NCBI RefSeq assembly: GCF_003351105.1 | Contig: NZ_NKRG01000002.1 | Span: 176,825 to 240,824, forward strand | DNA length: 64,000 nucleotides | Direction of reading: 5' to 3' | DNA from: Thermosipho africanus Ob7 | Lineage (GTDB): Bacteria; Thermotogota; Thermotogae; Thermotogales; Fervidobacteriaceae | Part shown: piece by piece, positions 10,369-18,967 of the stretch | Numbering within the stretch: the first letter of the stretch is position 1 | How the letters are laid out: each line of letters begins with the position of its first letter | The notes under the pieces: generated by a model | What the model was told of the DNA's origin: nothing | The model's input: only the letters and a program-made list of their open reading frames with translations | Database searches by the model: none | Made by a program: the position numbers and the translations under genes

Positions 10369-10775
10369 TGGATATAATTTCAATTACTTTTCTCTCAAAA
10401 AGTGAAAATATTAAGATCGCAAGAAGTGTAGTACAAAAATTTTTATCTCAAAAAGCAGTTAATGAGCAAGATATATTTGATACTGAACTTGCAGTTAATG
10501 AGGCAATTGCTAATATAATAGAGCACACATACAAATTTGAAAAAGATAAAATTATTAAAATGACGTTAAAATGGACTGAACCTAATGTTCTAGAAATCTA
10601 TCTTAGAGATTTTGGACCTAAAGTTGATCCATCTAAAGTCAAACCAAGACCTTTAGAAGAAATTAGGCCAGGAGGCTTAGGGATATATATAATCCAAAAA
10701 ATATTTGATGTTATGGAATTTAAAGATGTAAGTTGTGGAAATCTTTTACTACTTAAAAAAGAATACAATATATAG
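10368..10775 (+). CDS. Anti-sigma-type serine/threonine kinase (HATPase, RsbW-like)
   Basis: A 135-residue single GHKL ATPase domain. The N-box is ELAVNEAIANIIEH (about 40-53), the G1-like box is RDFGPKVD and the G2 box PGGLGIYII. There is no sensor or dimerisation domain, as in RsbW/SpoIIAB-type kinases that phosphorylate an anti-anti-sigma factor and hold a sigma factor. No STAS-domain partner or sigma gene is next to it, so its target is unknown. Start overlaps the queH stop (TAATG). Confidence 0.85.
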   Translation: MDIISITFLSKSENIKIARSVVQKFLSQKAVNEQDIFDTELAVNEAIANIIEHTYKFEKDKIIKMTLKWTEPNVLEIYLRDFGPKVDPSKVKPRPLEEIRPGGLGIYIIQKIFDVMEFKDVSCGNLLLLKKEYNI

Positions 10776-10787
10776 AGGTGTAAATAT

Positions 10788-11132
10788 ATGCTTCAATTAT
10801 TATCAAATAAAGCGTTAATGGCTGCTTTCTTTGCATTTTTAAGTGCTCAAATACTAAAGGTGATAATATATAGAGATATTAAAAGTTTTGGAAGATACGG
10901 AGGAATGCCAAGTGCACACGTTGCAACAACAGCAGCTTTGGCATGGGAAGTTGCAAGAATAACTGGCTATGACTCTCCAGAAACTGCCATAGCAGCAATT
11001 TTTTTATCAATAGTTGCTTCTGATGCGGTTGGCTTAAGAAGAAAGGTTGATCCAAATAGTGGACACACATTAATTGAGGCTATATTGGGATTCATTCTCG
11101 GGACAATAATTGCATTTATAATTCCAAAATAG
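10788..11132 (+). CDS. Divergent PAP2 family membrane protein (DUF212)
   Basis: A 114-residue protein with about three hydrophobic segments. It carries the family signature FGRYGGMPSAHVATTAAL and a late LRRKVDPNSGHTLIEAILG, matching DUF212 (YuiD-like), a divergent branch of the PAP2 phosphatase/haloperoxidase superfamily. The conserved His of PSAH and of GHT are present. It is shorter than the usual 140-160 residues, mainly at the N terminus. The substrate is not known; lipid phosphate hydrolysis is only inferred from the superfamily. AGAGGTG precedes the ATG. Confidence 0.85.
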   Translation: MLQLLSNKALMAAFFAFLSAQILKVIIYRDIKSFGRYGGMPSAHVATTAALAWEVARITGYDSPETAIAAIFLSIVASDAVGLRRKVDPNSGHTLIEAILGFILGTIIAFIIPK

Positions 11133-11142
11133 GAGGAAAAAC

Positions 11143-11679
11143 ATGAAAAAACATTTTCTTATCTTTTTACTATTAACAATAGCAATTTCAACATTTGCTT
11201 TACCTGGAAAATGGTTTAGAGATATGATAAAGTACTATAGAGAAGCATATAACCTCCCATGTGATGAGGAGTTAATTCAAAATATTGAAAATGCAATTTT
11301 AGATGCTTCCAAAGAAACAGGAATTGATCCACTTTTAATAACTTCCGTAATAATCGTGGAAACTGAGTTTAGAAATGTAATTGGAATGCATGGCGAACTT
11401 GGAATGATGCAAATAAAACCGGAAACTGCAGAATTTGTAGCAAATTTATATAAAATCTCTACTCCACAAGAAGGTTGGAATAGAATATTATGGGACTTTA
11501 AGCTAAATATAAAAATTGGTAGTTACTATCTAAAATATCTATACGACAAATTCCATAATATAACTGATGCAGTAAAACACTATAATGGAGGAACATACAA
11601 AGATCAATACGCACAGAAAATCCTCGCAAAGTACAAAGAAATGTTAAAGGTGGCAAGTATCAATGAACGAAATTCTTAA
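11143..11679 (+). CDS. Lytic transglycosylase, SLT domain
   Basis: A 178-residue secreted protein with a signal peptide (MKKHFLIFLLLTIAISTFA). The SLT fold shows ETEF at 73-76 with Glu73 as the likely acid catalyst, then GELGMMQIKPETA and the late YNGG motif. Family members cleave murein glycan chains, forming 1,6-anhydromuramic ends. Size suits a minimal soluble or periplasmic enzyme. AGGAGG stands before the ATG. It overlaps the next gene by 17 bases. Confidence 0.9.
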   Translation: MKKHFLIFLLLTIAISTFALPGKWFRDMIKYYREAYNLPCDEELIQNIENAILDASKETGIDPLLITSVIIVETEFRNVIGMHGELGMMQIKPETAEFVANLYKISTPQEGWNRILWDFKLNIKIGSYYLKYLYDKFHNITDAVKHYNGGTYKDQYAQKILAKYKEMLKVASINERNS

Positions 11680-12427
11680 AGTAATAAATTTAAATTTTTC
11701 ATACGGAAATTTTGGAATTAAAAATTTGAATTTAAATATAAAAGAAGGGCAATTTGTAGGGATAATTGGTCCAAATGGCGCTGGAAAATCAACAACACTC
11801 AATCTTATAGCTGGTTTGTTAAAACCATATTCTGGAAAAATATTACTTTATGATAAGGATATTAGAAAGCTTTCAAGAAAGTATATTGCATCAAAAATTT
11901 CTTTTGTTCGGCAGGAATTTAACCCCACATTTGAATTTAAAGTAAAAGATATAATTGAAATGGGAGCACTTCATAAAAAAACTAGCTTTTTCAATACATT
12001 CGAAGATTCAACAAAAATAAAAGAATGTCTTTCAATGGTTGAACTCTTAGGTTACGAAGACAGATACTTTTCCACATTAAGTGGTGGGGAACAAAGAAGA
12101 GTGTTAATAGCAAGGAGCATTTATCAAGAAACTCCTGTAATAATAGTCGATGAATTAACAGCCCATTTAGATATCTCACATGCAATTCAAATAGTTGAAA
12201 TACTAAAAAAGCTTACTTTAAAAGGAAAAACTGTTTTATCAGCTTTCCACAACATCAATGTTGCCTCAAAATACTGTAACTATATATATGCATTAAAAGA
12301 TGGAAAAGTAATCTTTGAAGGTGCACCAATAAAAGTTATAAATAAAGAAAACATTAAAAAGCTCTATGAAAAAGAATTCTATATTATTAACCATCCTGTA
12401 CATAATTATCCCGTAGTTACCTTTTAA
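11663..12427 (+). CDS. ABC transporter ATP-binding protein, FecE-like
   Basis: A 254-residue ATPase closest in pattern to iron-siderophore and cobalamin importers. Walker A is GPNGAGKST at 36-44, the signature LSGGEQ at 139-144, Walker B VIIVDE at 159-164, and the H-loop lies in SAFHNIN. The D-loop stretch reads DELTAHLD where most relatives have DEPT. No permease or binding protein is next to it, so it is an orphan here and the substrate is unknown. Its 3' end overlaps the convergent pyruvyl transferase gene by 4 bases. Confidence 0.88.
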   Translation: MNEILKVINLNFSYGNFGIKNLNLNIKEGQFVGIIGPNGAGKSTTLNLIAGLLKPYSGKILLYDKDIRKLSRKYIASKISFVRQEFNPTFEFKVKDIIEMGALHKKTSFFNTFEDSTKIKECLSMVELLGYEDRYFSTLSGGEQRRVLIARSIYQETPVIIVDELTAHLDISHAIQIVEILKKLTLKGKTVLSAFHNINVASKYCNYIYALKDGKVIFEGAPIKVINKENIKKLYEKEFYIINHPVHNYPVVTF

Positions 12428-13392
12428 AGATTTACTAAAAGTTTTTCAAGCTTCTCATACATTTCTTCAGCATCTTCTTTCATCTTTTTATATATATTTG
12501 GATTTACTAACTCTTTAACTTTCAAGCTTGCATCAAATAAATCATGTGCAAAATGGCTGTTGTTACTAGAATATCTATTAAAAAATCTTCTGAATTTTTC
12601 ATCGTTAACAGAAATAAAAGCTTTTCCCAAAAATGCTGAAACTAGCGCTCCATGGAATCTTTCACTGACAACAATCTTACTACTTGATATCTCTTCTATG
12701 ATTAGGTTTGAAAACCTTGAATTTAATCCTTTGATTGAAATATTCGATAATTTTTTAGCAAGTACCTCATCTTGAGGCGAAAATGGAACATACACTACTT
12801 CATTTATTCCCTGACTTTTTAAAGTTAACAAAAGCGGTACATAATTTTTTACTCTCCTTGGAATTATTACTGCCTTATTACTTTCTTTACTACTTTCCAC
12901 TTTTATACTTCCTAATTTTCTAATACCTGGATCTGTACACAAAAAAGAATTTTTATTAAAATTTTTTGCATATCTATATGAAACCGGATCTCTTGCAAAA
13001 ATGTATAACTTCTTACTTTCCAATAAATTTTTCATTAAAATCCTTGATGCATAATTATAAAAAGGTCCAAAACTATTTCCAAAAAATATCAAAGGTTTTC
13101 TAAACAAAAGGGCTGTTTTAAAGAGAAGGTAATAATACATAAAGCTTTTAAAGCTAGTCTTATCTTGTAAAACTCCTCCACCACCGCATATTACAACATC
13201 AGACTTTATAATAGCTCTTATAATAGACAAAGGATTAAATCTATTATATTCATTCAACTTTTTTTTCTCTTTTGGTAATAATTCCATAACTCTATAATTT
13301 TTTTCGATCAAAAATTCCTTTATACTTTGCCTCATCAGTTCGTCACCATAATTTCCATAGCCATAATATCCAATCAATAAAACATTTTTCAA
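12424..13392 (-). CDS. Polysaccharide pyruvyl transferase family protein, CsaB-like
   Basis: A 322-residue protein starting with TTG, with GGAGG 9 bases upstream. The N terminus LLIGYYGYGNYGDELM and VVICGGGGVLQD are typical of the family, as is SERFHGALVSAFLGKAFISV near residues 240-260. Members such as CsaB add ketal-pyruvate to cell-wall polysaccharide, which anchors S-layer proteins with SLH domains. That is a plausible role for a toga-bearing cell, but no SLH protein is recognised in this window. It runs opposite to both neighbours. Confidence 0.85.
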   Translation of the reverse strand: MKNVLLIGYYGYGNYGDELMRQSIKEFLIEKNYRVMELLPKEKKKLNEYNRFNPLSIIRAIIKSDVVICGGGGVLQDKTSFKSFMYYYLLFKTALLFRKPLIFFGNSFGPFYNYASRILMKNLLESKKLYIFARDPVSYRYAKNFNKNSFLCTDPGIRKLGSIKVESSKESNKAVIIPRRVKNYVPLLLTLKSQGINEVVYVPFSPQDEVLAKKLSNISIKGLNSRFSNLIIEEISSSKIVVSERFHGALVSAFLGKAFISVNDEKFRRFFNRYSSNNSHFAHDLFDASLKVKELVNPNIYKKMKEDAEEMYEKLEKLLVNL

Positions 13393-13458
13393 GGAACATT
13401 ACCTCCTTATAGAGAATAATTTCTATGAAAAGTATATCATAAACAGTGAGGGTATATT

Positions 13459-14205
13459 ATGATAAAAAACATAAATAATAAAGTCTATATTATTGAAAAC
13501 GAATTAGCATCAAACAGCACTTTAATTATTGGAAAAAAAGGAAACATACTGATAGACACATCTTTATTTCCAAAAAAAGCTGAAAAAATAAAAGAGTTCT
13601 CAAAAGATATTTCTGGAAAAGAAATAACTCTTGTTATTAACACTCATTATCACCCCGATCATACATTTGGAAATTCTGCATTTGATTGTCCTATAGTTGG
13701 TCACTCCCTAACAAGAAACCTTATGGAACAAATAGATGAAAAATATATAATGCAACTAGAAATTGAAGATATAAAAATAGTTCCTCCAAACATCATATTT
13801 GATAACTTTTTTGAATATGAAGATGGAGTAAAATTAACTGTTTACCATGGTCCTGGTCATACACCAGATTCATCATACATCATAATAGAAAATGAAGATA
13901 TTTTAATAGCTGGTGATACTGTTATAACTGACATCCATCCTGAAATAGTAAGTGATAGTAATTTAGACGTTTGGATAAATACACTTGAAAATCTTCCGCA
14001 AGTTTCTAATATTGTTCCAGGTCATGGAAAAATTGGAAATTTCGCAGACGTAGGACTAATGAAAGAATACCTACAAAAAATTAAAAATTTAAAAAACGGC
14101 ACTGTAAGTTCTACTAGCTTAGAAAATGATCCAAATTTTACAAACAGAAAATATCCAGAGCTACTAAAATGGAGCCTTGAAAATTTATTAAAAAATACCC
14201 TCTAG
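13459..14205 (+). CDS. Metallo-beta-lactamase-fold hydrolase
   Basis: A 248-residue MBL-fold enzyme with a full metal set: His63, His65, Asp67 and His68 (THYHPDH), His134 (GPGHT), Asp153 (AGDT) and His189 (VPGHG). The fold covers thiolesterases, lactonases and related hydrolases; the substrate is not evident. A single-gene unit: it starts with GTGAGGG before the ATG, and its stop codon is part of the downstream terminator stem. Confidence 0.88.
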   Translation: MIKNINNKVYIIENELASNSTLIIGKKGNILIDTSLFPKKAEKIKEFSKDISGKEITLVINTHYHPDHTFGNSAFDCPIVGHSLTRNLMEQIDEKYIMQLEIEDIKIVPPNIIFDNFFEYEDGVKLTVYHGPGHTPDSSYIIIENEDILIAGDTVITDIHPEIVSDSNLDVWINTLENLPQVSNIVPGHGKIGNFADVGLMKEYLQKIKNLKNGTVSSTSLENDPNFTNRKYPELLKWSLENLLKNTL

Positions 14206-14226
14206 GAGAACTAGAGGGTATTTTTT
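14195..14226 (+). terminator. Rho-independent terminator after MBL hydrolase
   Basis: An 11-bp stem (14195-14205 with 14211-14221), loop GAGAA, then a T-run ending at 14226. The left arm contains the TAG stop of the preceding gene. Confidence 0.92.
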
Positions 14227-14259
14227 ATGTTAAAATATATTAATAGGAGTGTGATTAAA

Positions 14260-15060
14260 ATGACAATACAAAAAATTTTAAAAATGAAAAATAAAGAAAA
14301 AATTGTTATGGTTACTGCCTATGATGCACCAACCGCAAAAATCCTTGAAAAAGCAGGCGTTGATATAATCTTAGTTGGTGATTCTTTGGGAAATAACGTT
14401 CTTGGATATGATTCAACAATTCCAGTTACTCTCGAAGAAATGATAATACACCTTCAAGCAGTCAGAAGAGGTGCACCAAACTCGTTTATTGTAGCTGACC
14501 TTCCATTTTTGTCATATGGATATAGCATAGAAGAATCTGTTAAAAATGCAGGATTGCTAATTAAAAATGGGGCAAATGCTGTAAAAATTGAAGGCGGAGC
14601 ACAAAACTGTGAAATAATCCAAAAATGTTTAAACATTGGCATTCCAGTTATGGGGCACCTTGGTTTTACTCCACAATCATTGAATATGTTTGGCGGCTAT
14701 AAAGTTCAAGGAAAAGAAGAAAGTGCAAAGAAAAAACTTTTAGACGATGCACTTGCACTCGAAAATTGCGGGGTATTTTCAATTGTTCTTGAAATGGTAA
14801 CTGAATCCATTGCAAAAGAAATTACAGAAAAACTCTCAATACCAACAATTGGAATAGGTGCAGGAAGATATTGTGATGGACAAGTTTTAGTGTTTCATGA
14901 TATTGTTGGTTTAAATCCCGAATTTAAGCCAAAGTTTTCCAAAATGTATGCAAACACTTTTGAAATTATGCTAAATGCAATCGAAAAATTCAAAACGGAA
15001 GTAAAAGAGAAAACTTTTCCATCAAAAGAAAACGTGTTTGAAGAAGGAGGAGGAAAATAA
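14260..15060 (+). CDS. panB: 3-methyl-2-oxobutanoate hydroxymethyltransferase
   Basis: The start is set at the ATG at 14260 after AGGAGTG; the ORF extends upstream to a TTA-adjacent ATG at 14227, but that lies at the terminator and lacks a ribosome site. The 266 residues show VTAYDAPTAKILEKAG, the magnesium-site motif LVGDSLGNNVLGYDST, and GHLGFTPQS. PanB makes ketopantoate from 2-oxoisovalerate and methylene-tetrahydrofolate, the first pantothenate step. It leads an operon with coaBC, so pantothenate and coenzyme A steps are expressed together. Confidence 0.95.
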   Translation: MTIQKILKMKNKEKIVMVTAYDAPTAKILEKAGVDIILVGDSLGNNVLGYDSTIPVTLEEMIIHLQAVRRGAPNSFIVADLPFLSYGYSIEESVKNAGLLIKNGANAVKIEGGAQNCEIIQKCLNIGIPVMGHLGFTPQSLNMFGGYKVQGKEESAKKKLLDDALALENCGVFSIVLEMVTESIAKEITEKLSIPTIGIGAGRYCDGQVLVFHDIVGLNPEFKPKFSKMYANTFEIMLNAIEKFKTEVKEKTFPSKENVFEEGGGK

Positions 15061-15061
15061 A

Positions 15062-16228
15062 TTGAACATAATTGTTGGAGTTACAAGCGGAATTGCAATT
15101 TACAAAGCTGTAGACTTAGTTAGCAAACTTAGAAAAAATAAATTTGAAATTGATATAATAATGACTGAAAATGCAACTAAAATGATTTCTCCGGTTGTTT
15201 TTTCAGCAGTTGGTAATTGTCCAGTATATACAGATACATTTAATGTTAAAAACGGATGGATTATTCATACAGAACTTTCAAAAAAAGCTGATTTATTTGT
15301 TCTTGCACCAGCTACAGCAAACACAATTGCCAAGATTTCTTCTGGAGTTGCAGATAATCTACTTACAACAACAATATTGGCATTGCCTGAAAAAACTCCA
15401 AAAATTTTGGTCCCAACTATGAATACTCGAATGTATGAAAATAAATTAACTCAAGAAAACTTTGAAAAATTAAAAAAATTGGGTTGGTTTATTGTAGAAC
15501 CCGATAGTGGTCATTTAGCATGCGGTGATGTAGGTAAAGGAAGATACCCAGAAAATGAAAAAATTATTGAAGCAATATACTATATGCTTGACGAAAAAAG
15601 ATTATCTGGCAAGAAAGTTTTAGTTACCGCAGGACCAACAAGAGAAGAAATAGATCCAATCAGATATATTTCAAACTATTCAAGCGGAAAAATGGGGTAT
15701 GAAATTGCAAAAATCTCGAAAAGAATGGGAGCATATACAACTTTAATCTCAGGACCAACAAATTTAACTCCTCCATATTTTATAGACGAATTTATAAAAG
15801 TTAAAACTGCTCACGATATGTACACTCAGGTAATGAATAAATTTATAGATTACGACATTATAATAATGACTGCTGCTGTAGCTGATTACACTCCAAAAGT
15901 AAAATCAAAAGAAAAAATTAAAAAATCAGAAAATAATTTTATTCTAGAACTTGAAAGAACAAAAGATATTTTAAAAGAACTTGGAAGAAAAAAACGCAGC
16001 AATCAAATTATTATTGGATTTGCAGCTGAAACAAGTAATATAATAGAATATGGTAAACAAAAATTGTTTTCAAAAAATGCTGATTATATCATTGCAAATG
16101 ATGCAAATAAAGTAATGGGAAGTGATTTTTCAAGTGCATTTTTAATTTCTAAAGATAAAGTAATACAACTTGAAGGGAGCAAAGAAAAAGTTGCAAAAGA
16201 TATTCTTACTAATATTATTAACAATTAA
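15062..16228 (+). CDS. coaBC: Bifunctional phosphopantothenoylcysteine decarboxylase/synthase
   Basis: The start is taken as TTG at 15062 (388 residues), one base after the panB stop and 8 bases past GGAGGAGG; an earlier in-frame TTG at 15038 would lie inside panB before that site. The N-terminal flavoprotein CoaC half shows GVTSGIAIYKAVDL, the APATANTIAKISSGVADNLL stretch and PTMNTRMYENK. The CoaB half starts near residue 185 with VTAGPTREEIDPIRYISN, SSGKMGYEIA and later MTAAVADYTPK. The protein condenses phosphopantothenate with cysteine and decarboxylates the product in coenzyme A synthesis. Confidence 0.94.
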   Translation: MNIIVGVTSGIAIYKAVDLVSKLRKNKFEIDIIMTENATKMISPVVFSAVGNCPVYTDTFNVKNGWIIHTELSKKADLFVLAPATANTIAKISSGVADNLLTTTILALPEKTPKILVPTMNTRMYENKLTQENFEKLKKLGWFIVEPDSGHLACGDVGKGRYPENEKIIEAIYYMLDEKRLSGKKVLVTAGPTREEIDPIRYISNYSSGKMGYEIAKISKRMGAYTTLISGPTNLTPPYFIDEFIKVKTAHDMYTQVMNKFIDYDIIIMTAAVADYTPKVKSKEKIKKSENNFILELERTKDILKELGRKKRSNQIIIGFAAETSNIIEYGKQKLFSKNADYIIANDANKVMGSDFSSAFLISKDKVIQLEGSKEKVAKDILTNIINN

Positions 16229-17126
16229 TACTTTAATTTTCCCTTTTTACACAGGGTTAAAATACACTTTTAGAAACACACAATTTGAAAACTATATTGT
16301 TTTAACAAGTTCTATAGAAAGAAAGGTATATATTTATGACTTAGAAACAAACAAATTAAAATATCTATTTAATAATGTTGGAGTGTATCCTGCAATATCT
16401 TATACAGACAAAAATTATTTATTCATTATTGATACCGTCGGAAAAGAAATAATCCTAATTGATTTAAAAAAGCAAAAAAAATATACAAAAAGACTTGAGC
16501 ACAGACCAATTTTCTACAATCGTATTAATAGCATAATTTACATTCTTGATTCCGAGGGGAATCTATTTGGATATGACTTTAATTTAAACTTAGTATACTA
16601 TCACAAATTTGTCTCAACACCAAATTATTTCTATTTTTACAAAAGCAAACCAATTGGATTATATATCTGGAAAAACGATATTGATTTTGAATATCAAGGA
16701 AAAATTTATAACTATAACCTTACTACACCTTCATTATTAGTAGATAACTTTATAATAGATACAAGAGGGGGAAATATTTTAGAAATTGATAAAAAGAAAT
16801 TGTATAAGTCGGAACCTTACATATCATTTGCAATAATCTGGAATAAAAAACTTTACTTTGGTTCAATGTTTAGTAATACAATTTACAGCATAGAAAGTGG
16901 TAAAATAGAAAAGGTAGCAAAATTAAATTATCAACCAACTTACGCAAAAATTATAAACGATAAACTATACATTCTCTCTGCATCAAACAATAAGCTTATA
17001 ATATTTGATAACAATACAATACAAGAAATCGAGACAGGTGATTTTCCCATTGAAATTTTTAGTTATAAAGGCGAAATAGCCGTTGTCTGTGCTGAAAATG
17101 GCGAGATAAACATATTTGAATTCTAA
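16191..17126 (+). CDS. Secreted beta-propeller-like protein, unknown role
   Basis: I do not recognise a named family. The likely start is TTG at 16191 (311 residues), about 11 bases after AAGGGAGC; a TTG at 16170 is also open. The protein begins with a signal-like hydrophobic stretch (IFLLILLTINTLIFPF). The rest is beta-rich with recurrent patterns of about 40 residues such as KVYIYDLETNKLKYLF, YLFIIDTVGKEIILIDL, SIIYILDSEGNLFGYD and KLYILSASNNKLIIFDN, as in a YVTN/NHL-type propeller. It overlaps the coaBC 3' end and sits before the CBS-ACT gene. No active-site motif is seen. Confidence 0.6.
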   Translation: MQKIFLLILLTINTLIFPFYTGLKYTFRNTQFENYIVLTSSIERKVYIYDLETNKLKYLFNNVGVYPAISYTDKNYLFIIDTVGKEIILIDLKKQKKYTKRLEHRPIFYNRINSIIYILDSEGNLFGYDFNLNLVYYHKFVSTPNYFYFYKSKPIGLYIWKNDIDFEYQGKIYNYNLTTPSLLVDNFIIDTRGGNILEIDKKKLYKSEPYISFAIIWNKKLYFGSMFSNTIYSIESGKIEKVAKLNYQPTYAKIINDKLYILSASNNKLIIFDNNTIQEIETGDFPIEIFSYKGEIAVVCAENGEINIFEF

Positions 17127-17162
17127 AAAATTATTTACTTAGTAAAAAGAGGAGGGCAAAAT

Positions 17163-17765
17163 ATGAATGTAAAAAAATGGGTTTTACAACACTTTCCAAC
17201 AGTAAAAAAAGACGAAGAAATAGGAAATGCTTTAAGAAAAATGAGAGAATTTTCCTGTGATTATTGTATAGTATTAGATGAAAATGACAAGTTCGAGGGT
17301 GTTGTTTACAAATCGAGTATCAGAGATTCAGAACTCGACGAAAAAATCGATATGTATGTAACTTTTCCAGATTTTTATGTAGTCGAAGATTCAAATGTCG
17401 AAGAAGCAGCACTAATGTTAATAGAAAACAAAGATCAAGTTCTTCCAGTTGTAAACAATAACGCAGAAGTTATTGGAGTTTTAACTGTCCAAGAGGTACT
17501 TGAAGCATTTATTGAACTTTCAGCAATGGATGAACAAGGAACCAGAATAATTTTAGAACTTGAAGATAAACCTGGTGAACTAAAAAGAGTAATAGATGTT
17601 CTTGCAAATAATAAAATGAACATTTTATCAATTCTTACTCTCAAAGACGACAACAAAAGACAGGTTTCTATAAAAATTCAATGTGAAGATCCTGAATCAG
17701 TAGCAAATTTACTTGAAATATATAATATCAAATACATATCTATCATTGAAGAAGAAGGTTTTTAA
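17163..17765 (+). CDS. CBS-pair and ACT domain protein
   Basis: A 200-residue soluble protein. Two CBS motifs fill residues 1-125 (VKKDEEIGNALRKMRE; VEDSNVEEAALMLIENKDQVLPVV). An ACT domain follows (RIILELEDKPGELKRVIDVLANNKMNI, about 130-200). CBS pairs bind adenosine nucleotides and ACT domains bind amino acids, so a small-ligand sensing role is likely, with unknown output. AGAGGAGGG precedes the ATG; the stop overlaps scpA (TAATG). Confidence 0.85.
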   Translation: MNVKKWVLQHFPTVKKDEEIGNALRKMREFSCDYCIVLDENDKFEGVVYKSSIRDSELDEKIDMYVTFPDFYVVEDSNVEEAALMLIENKDQVLPVVNNNAEVIGVLTVQEVLEAFIELSAMDEQGTRIILELEDKPGELKRVIDVLANNKMNILSILTLKDDNKRQVSIKIQCEDPESVANLLEIYNIKYISIIEEEGF

Positions 17766-18418
17766 TGGAATTAGTATTTAAATTCCAAGAATTTGAAGGT
17801 CCATTAGATTTAATAATATATTTAGTAAAAAAGAAGAAACTAAGTATTAGGGATATTCCTCTTTCTCAGCTTGCTGATGAGTTTTATGAGTATTTACAAC
17901 AAATGAAGAATTTAAATCTTAATATAACTTCTGAATTTATAGTCACTGCTTCTTATTTAATGGAGTTAAAATCAAAAAGTCTTCTACCAAGAAGCAGTGA
18001 GGATGAGTCTTTTAAAATATCCAAAGAAAAATTTTATTCACAAGTTGAGCAATATGCAGCCTTAAAAGATTTAGTCGAAAAAGTTAAAAATAGCGAAAAT
18101 TTAAATATTGAAAAAATGCCAGTTTCTGTAAAAACTGTTTTTCCGAAAATTAACGAAAAAAAGTTAAAAGATATAATAAAAAATGCTATAAAAGAAGTTG
18201 AATTAAAGCAAAAAGTATATAAAATCAAAAAAGAAGAAATCACAATCGAAACTATAATGAGTAAGGTTCTAAATTCTAATATCAACAAAAACTTATATGA
18301 AATTCTTAAAAACTTAAATAGCAAGTATGAAATTATAATGTACTTTCTTGCAATACTAGAACTAATTAAACTTAAAAAAATAACTTTAGATGAAGAATTT
18401 TACATTAGGAGTGTTTAG
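17765..18418 (+). CDS. scpA: Segregation and condensation protein A
   Basis: A 217-residue kleisin of the SMC-ScpAB condensin. The N-terminal FKFQEFEGPLDLIIYLVKKKKLSIRDIPL is diagnostic, followed by the TASYLMELKSKSLLP helix that contacts the SMC neck. The C-terminal winged helix (ILELIKLKKITLDEE) binds the SMC cap. It overlaps the CBS-ACT gene and is 3 bases from scpB, so the two subunits are made together. No smc gene is in the window. Confidence 0.94.
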   Translation: MELVFKFQEFEGPLDLIIYLVKKKKLSIRDIPLSQLADEFYEYLQQMKNLNLNITSEFIVTASYLMELKSKSLLPRSSEDESFKISKEKFYSQVEQYAALKDLVEKVKNSENLNIEKMPVSVKTVFPKINEKKLKDIIKNAIKEVELKQKVYKIKKEEITIETIMSKVLNSNINKNLYEILKNLNSKYEIIMYFLAILELIKLKKITLDEEFYIRSV

Positions 18419-18421
18419 TCT

Positions 18422-18967
18422 ATGGAAAAAGAAAAAATTGCACTAATCGAAGCAATTATATTTGCATCAAAAGGAATATCTATTCAAAAACTCAGCGAAC
18501 TAACAAATATTGATCAGGATGAAATAAATAAGATTATAAAACATCTCTATTCAAAATATAACAATAATTCTGAATCTGGAATTGAATTAAAAAACATAGA
18601 TGGATATTTAAAATTTTACACGAAAAAGCAGTATTCTTCATATATTGAAAAAGTTGTAAAAAGACGTTCTTTAAGCACTCTTACAAATCAACAACTTGAA
18701 ATTGTAATACTTCTTGCAACAAAGAAAGAAGCAACAAAAAAGGAAATAGATGGAATCCGTGGGAAAGATTCTACAAACATTTTAAAACAGCTACTTTATA
18801 GCGGCGTAATTAAAAGAAAAAAAAGTGGAAGATCTTATATATACGGTTTAACTGAAACTTTTAAAGAAGAAACACTAATAGAAGAACTCATCGAAGAACT
18901 GGGAGGTGCTCAACTTGACACTTTTAGAAGCAAAAACTCTAGCCCGCAAAATAATGGAAAGCGGTGA
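18422..18967 (+). CDS. scpB: Segregation and condensation protein B
   Basis: A 181-residue ScpB with two winged-helix domains. Residues 5-35 (ALIEAIIFASKGISIQKLSEL) are the family start; the second domain has LTNQQLEIVILLATKKEATKKEIDGIRGKDS, where the usual EIRGV motif appears as GIRGK. It stabilises the ScpA-SMC contact in chromosome condensation. Its last 53 bases overlap the MoxR-type gene. Confidence 0.92.
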   Translation: MEKEKIALIEAIIFASKGISIQKLSELTNIDQDEINKIIKHLYSKYNNNSESGIELKNIDGYLKFYTKKQYSSYIEKVVKRRSLSTLTNQQLEIVILLATKKEATKKEIDGIRGKDSTNILKQLLYSGVIKRKKSGRSYIYGLTETFKEETLIEELIEELGGAQLDTFRSKNSSPQNNGKR

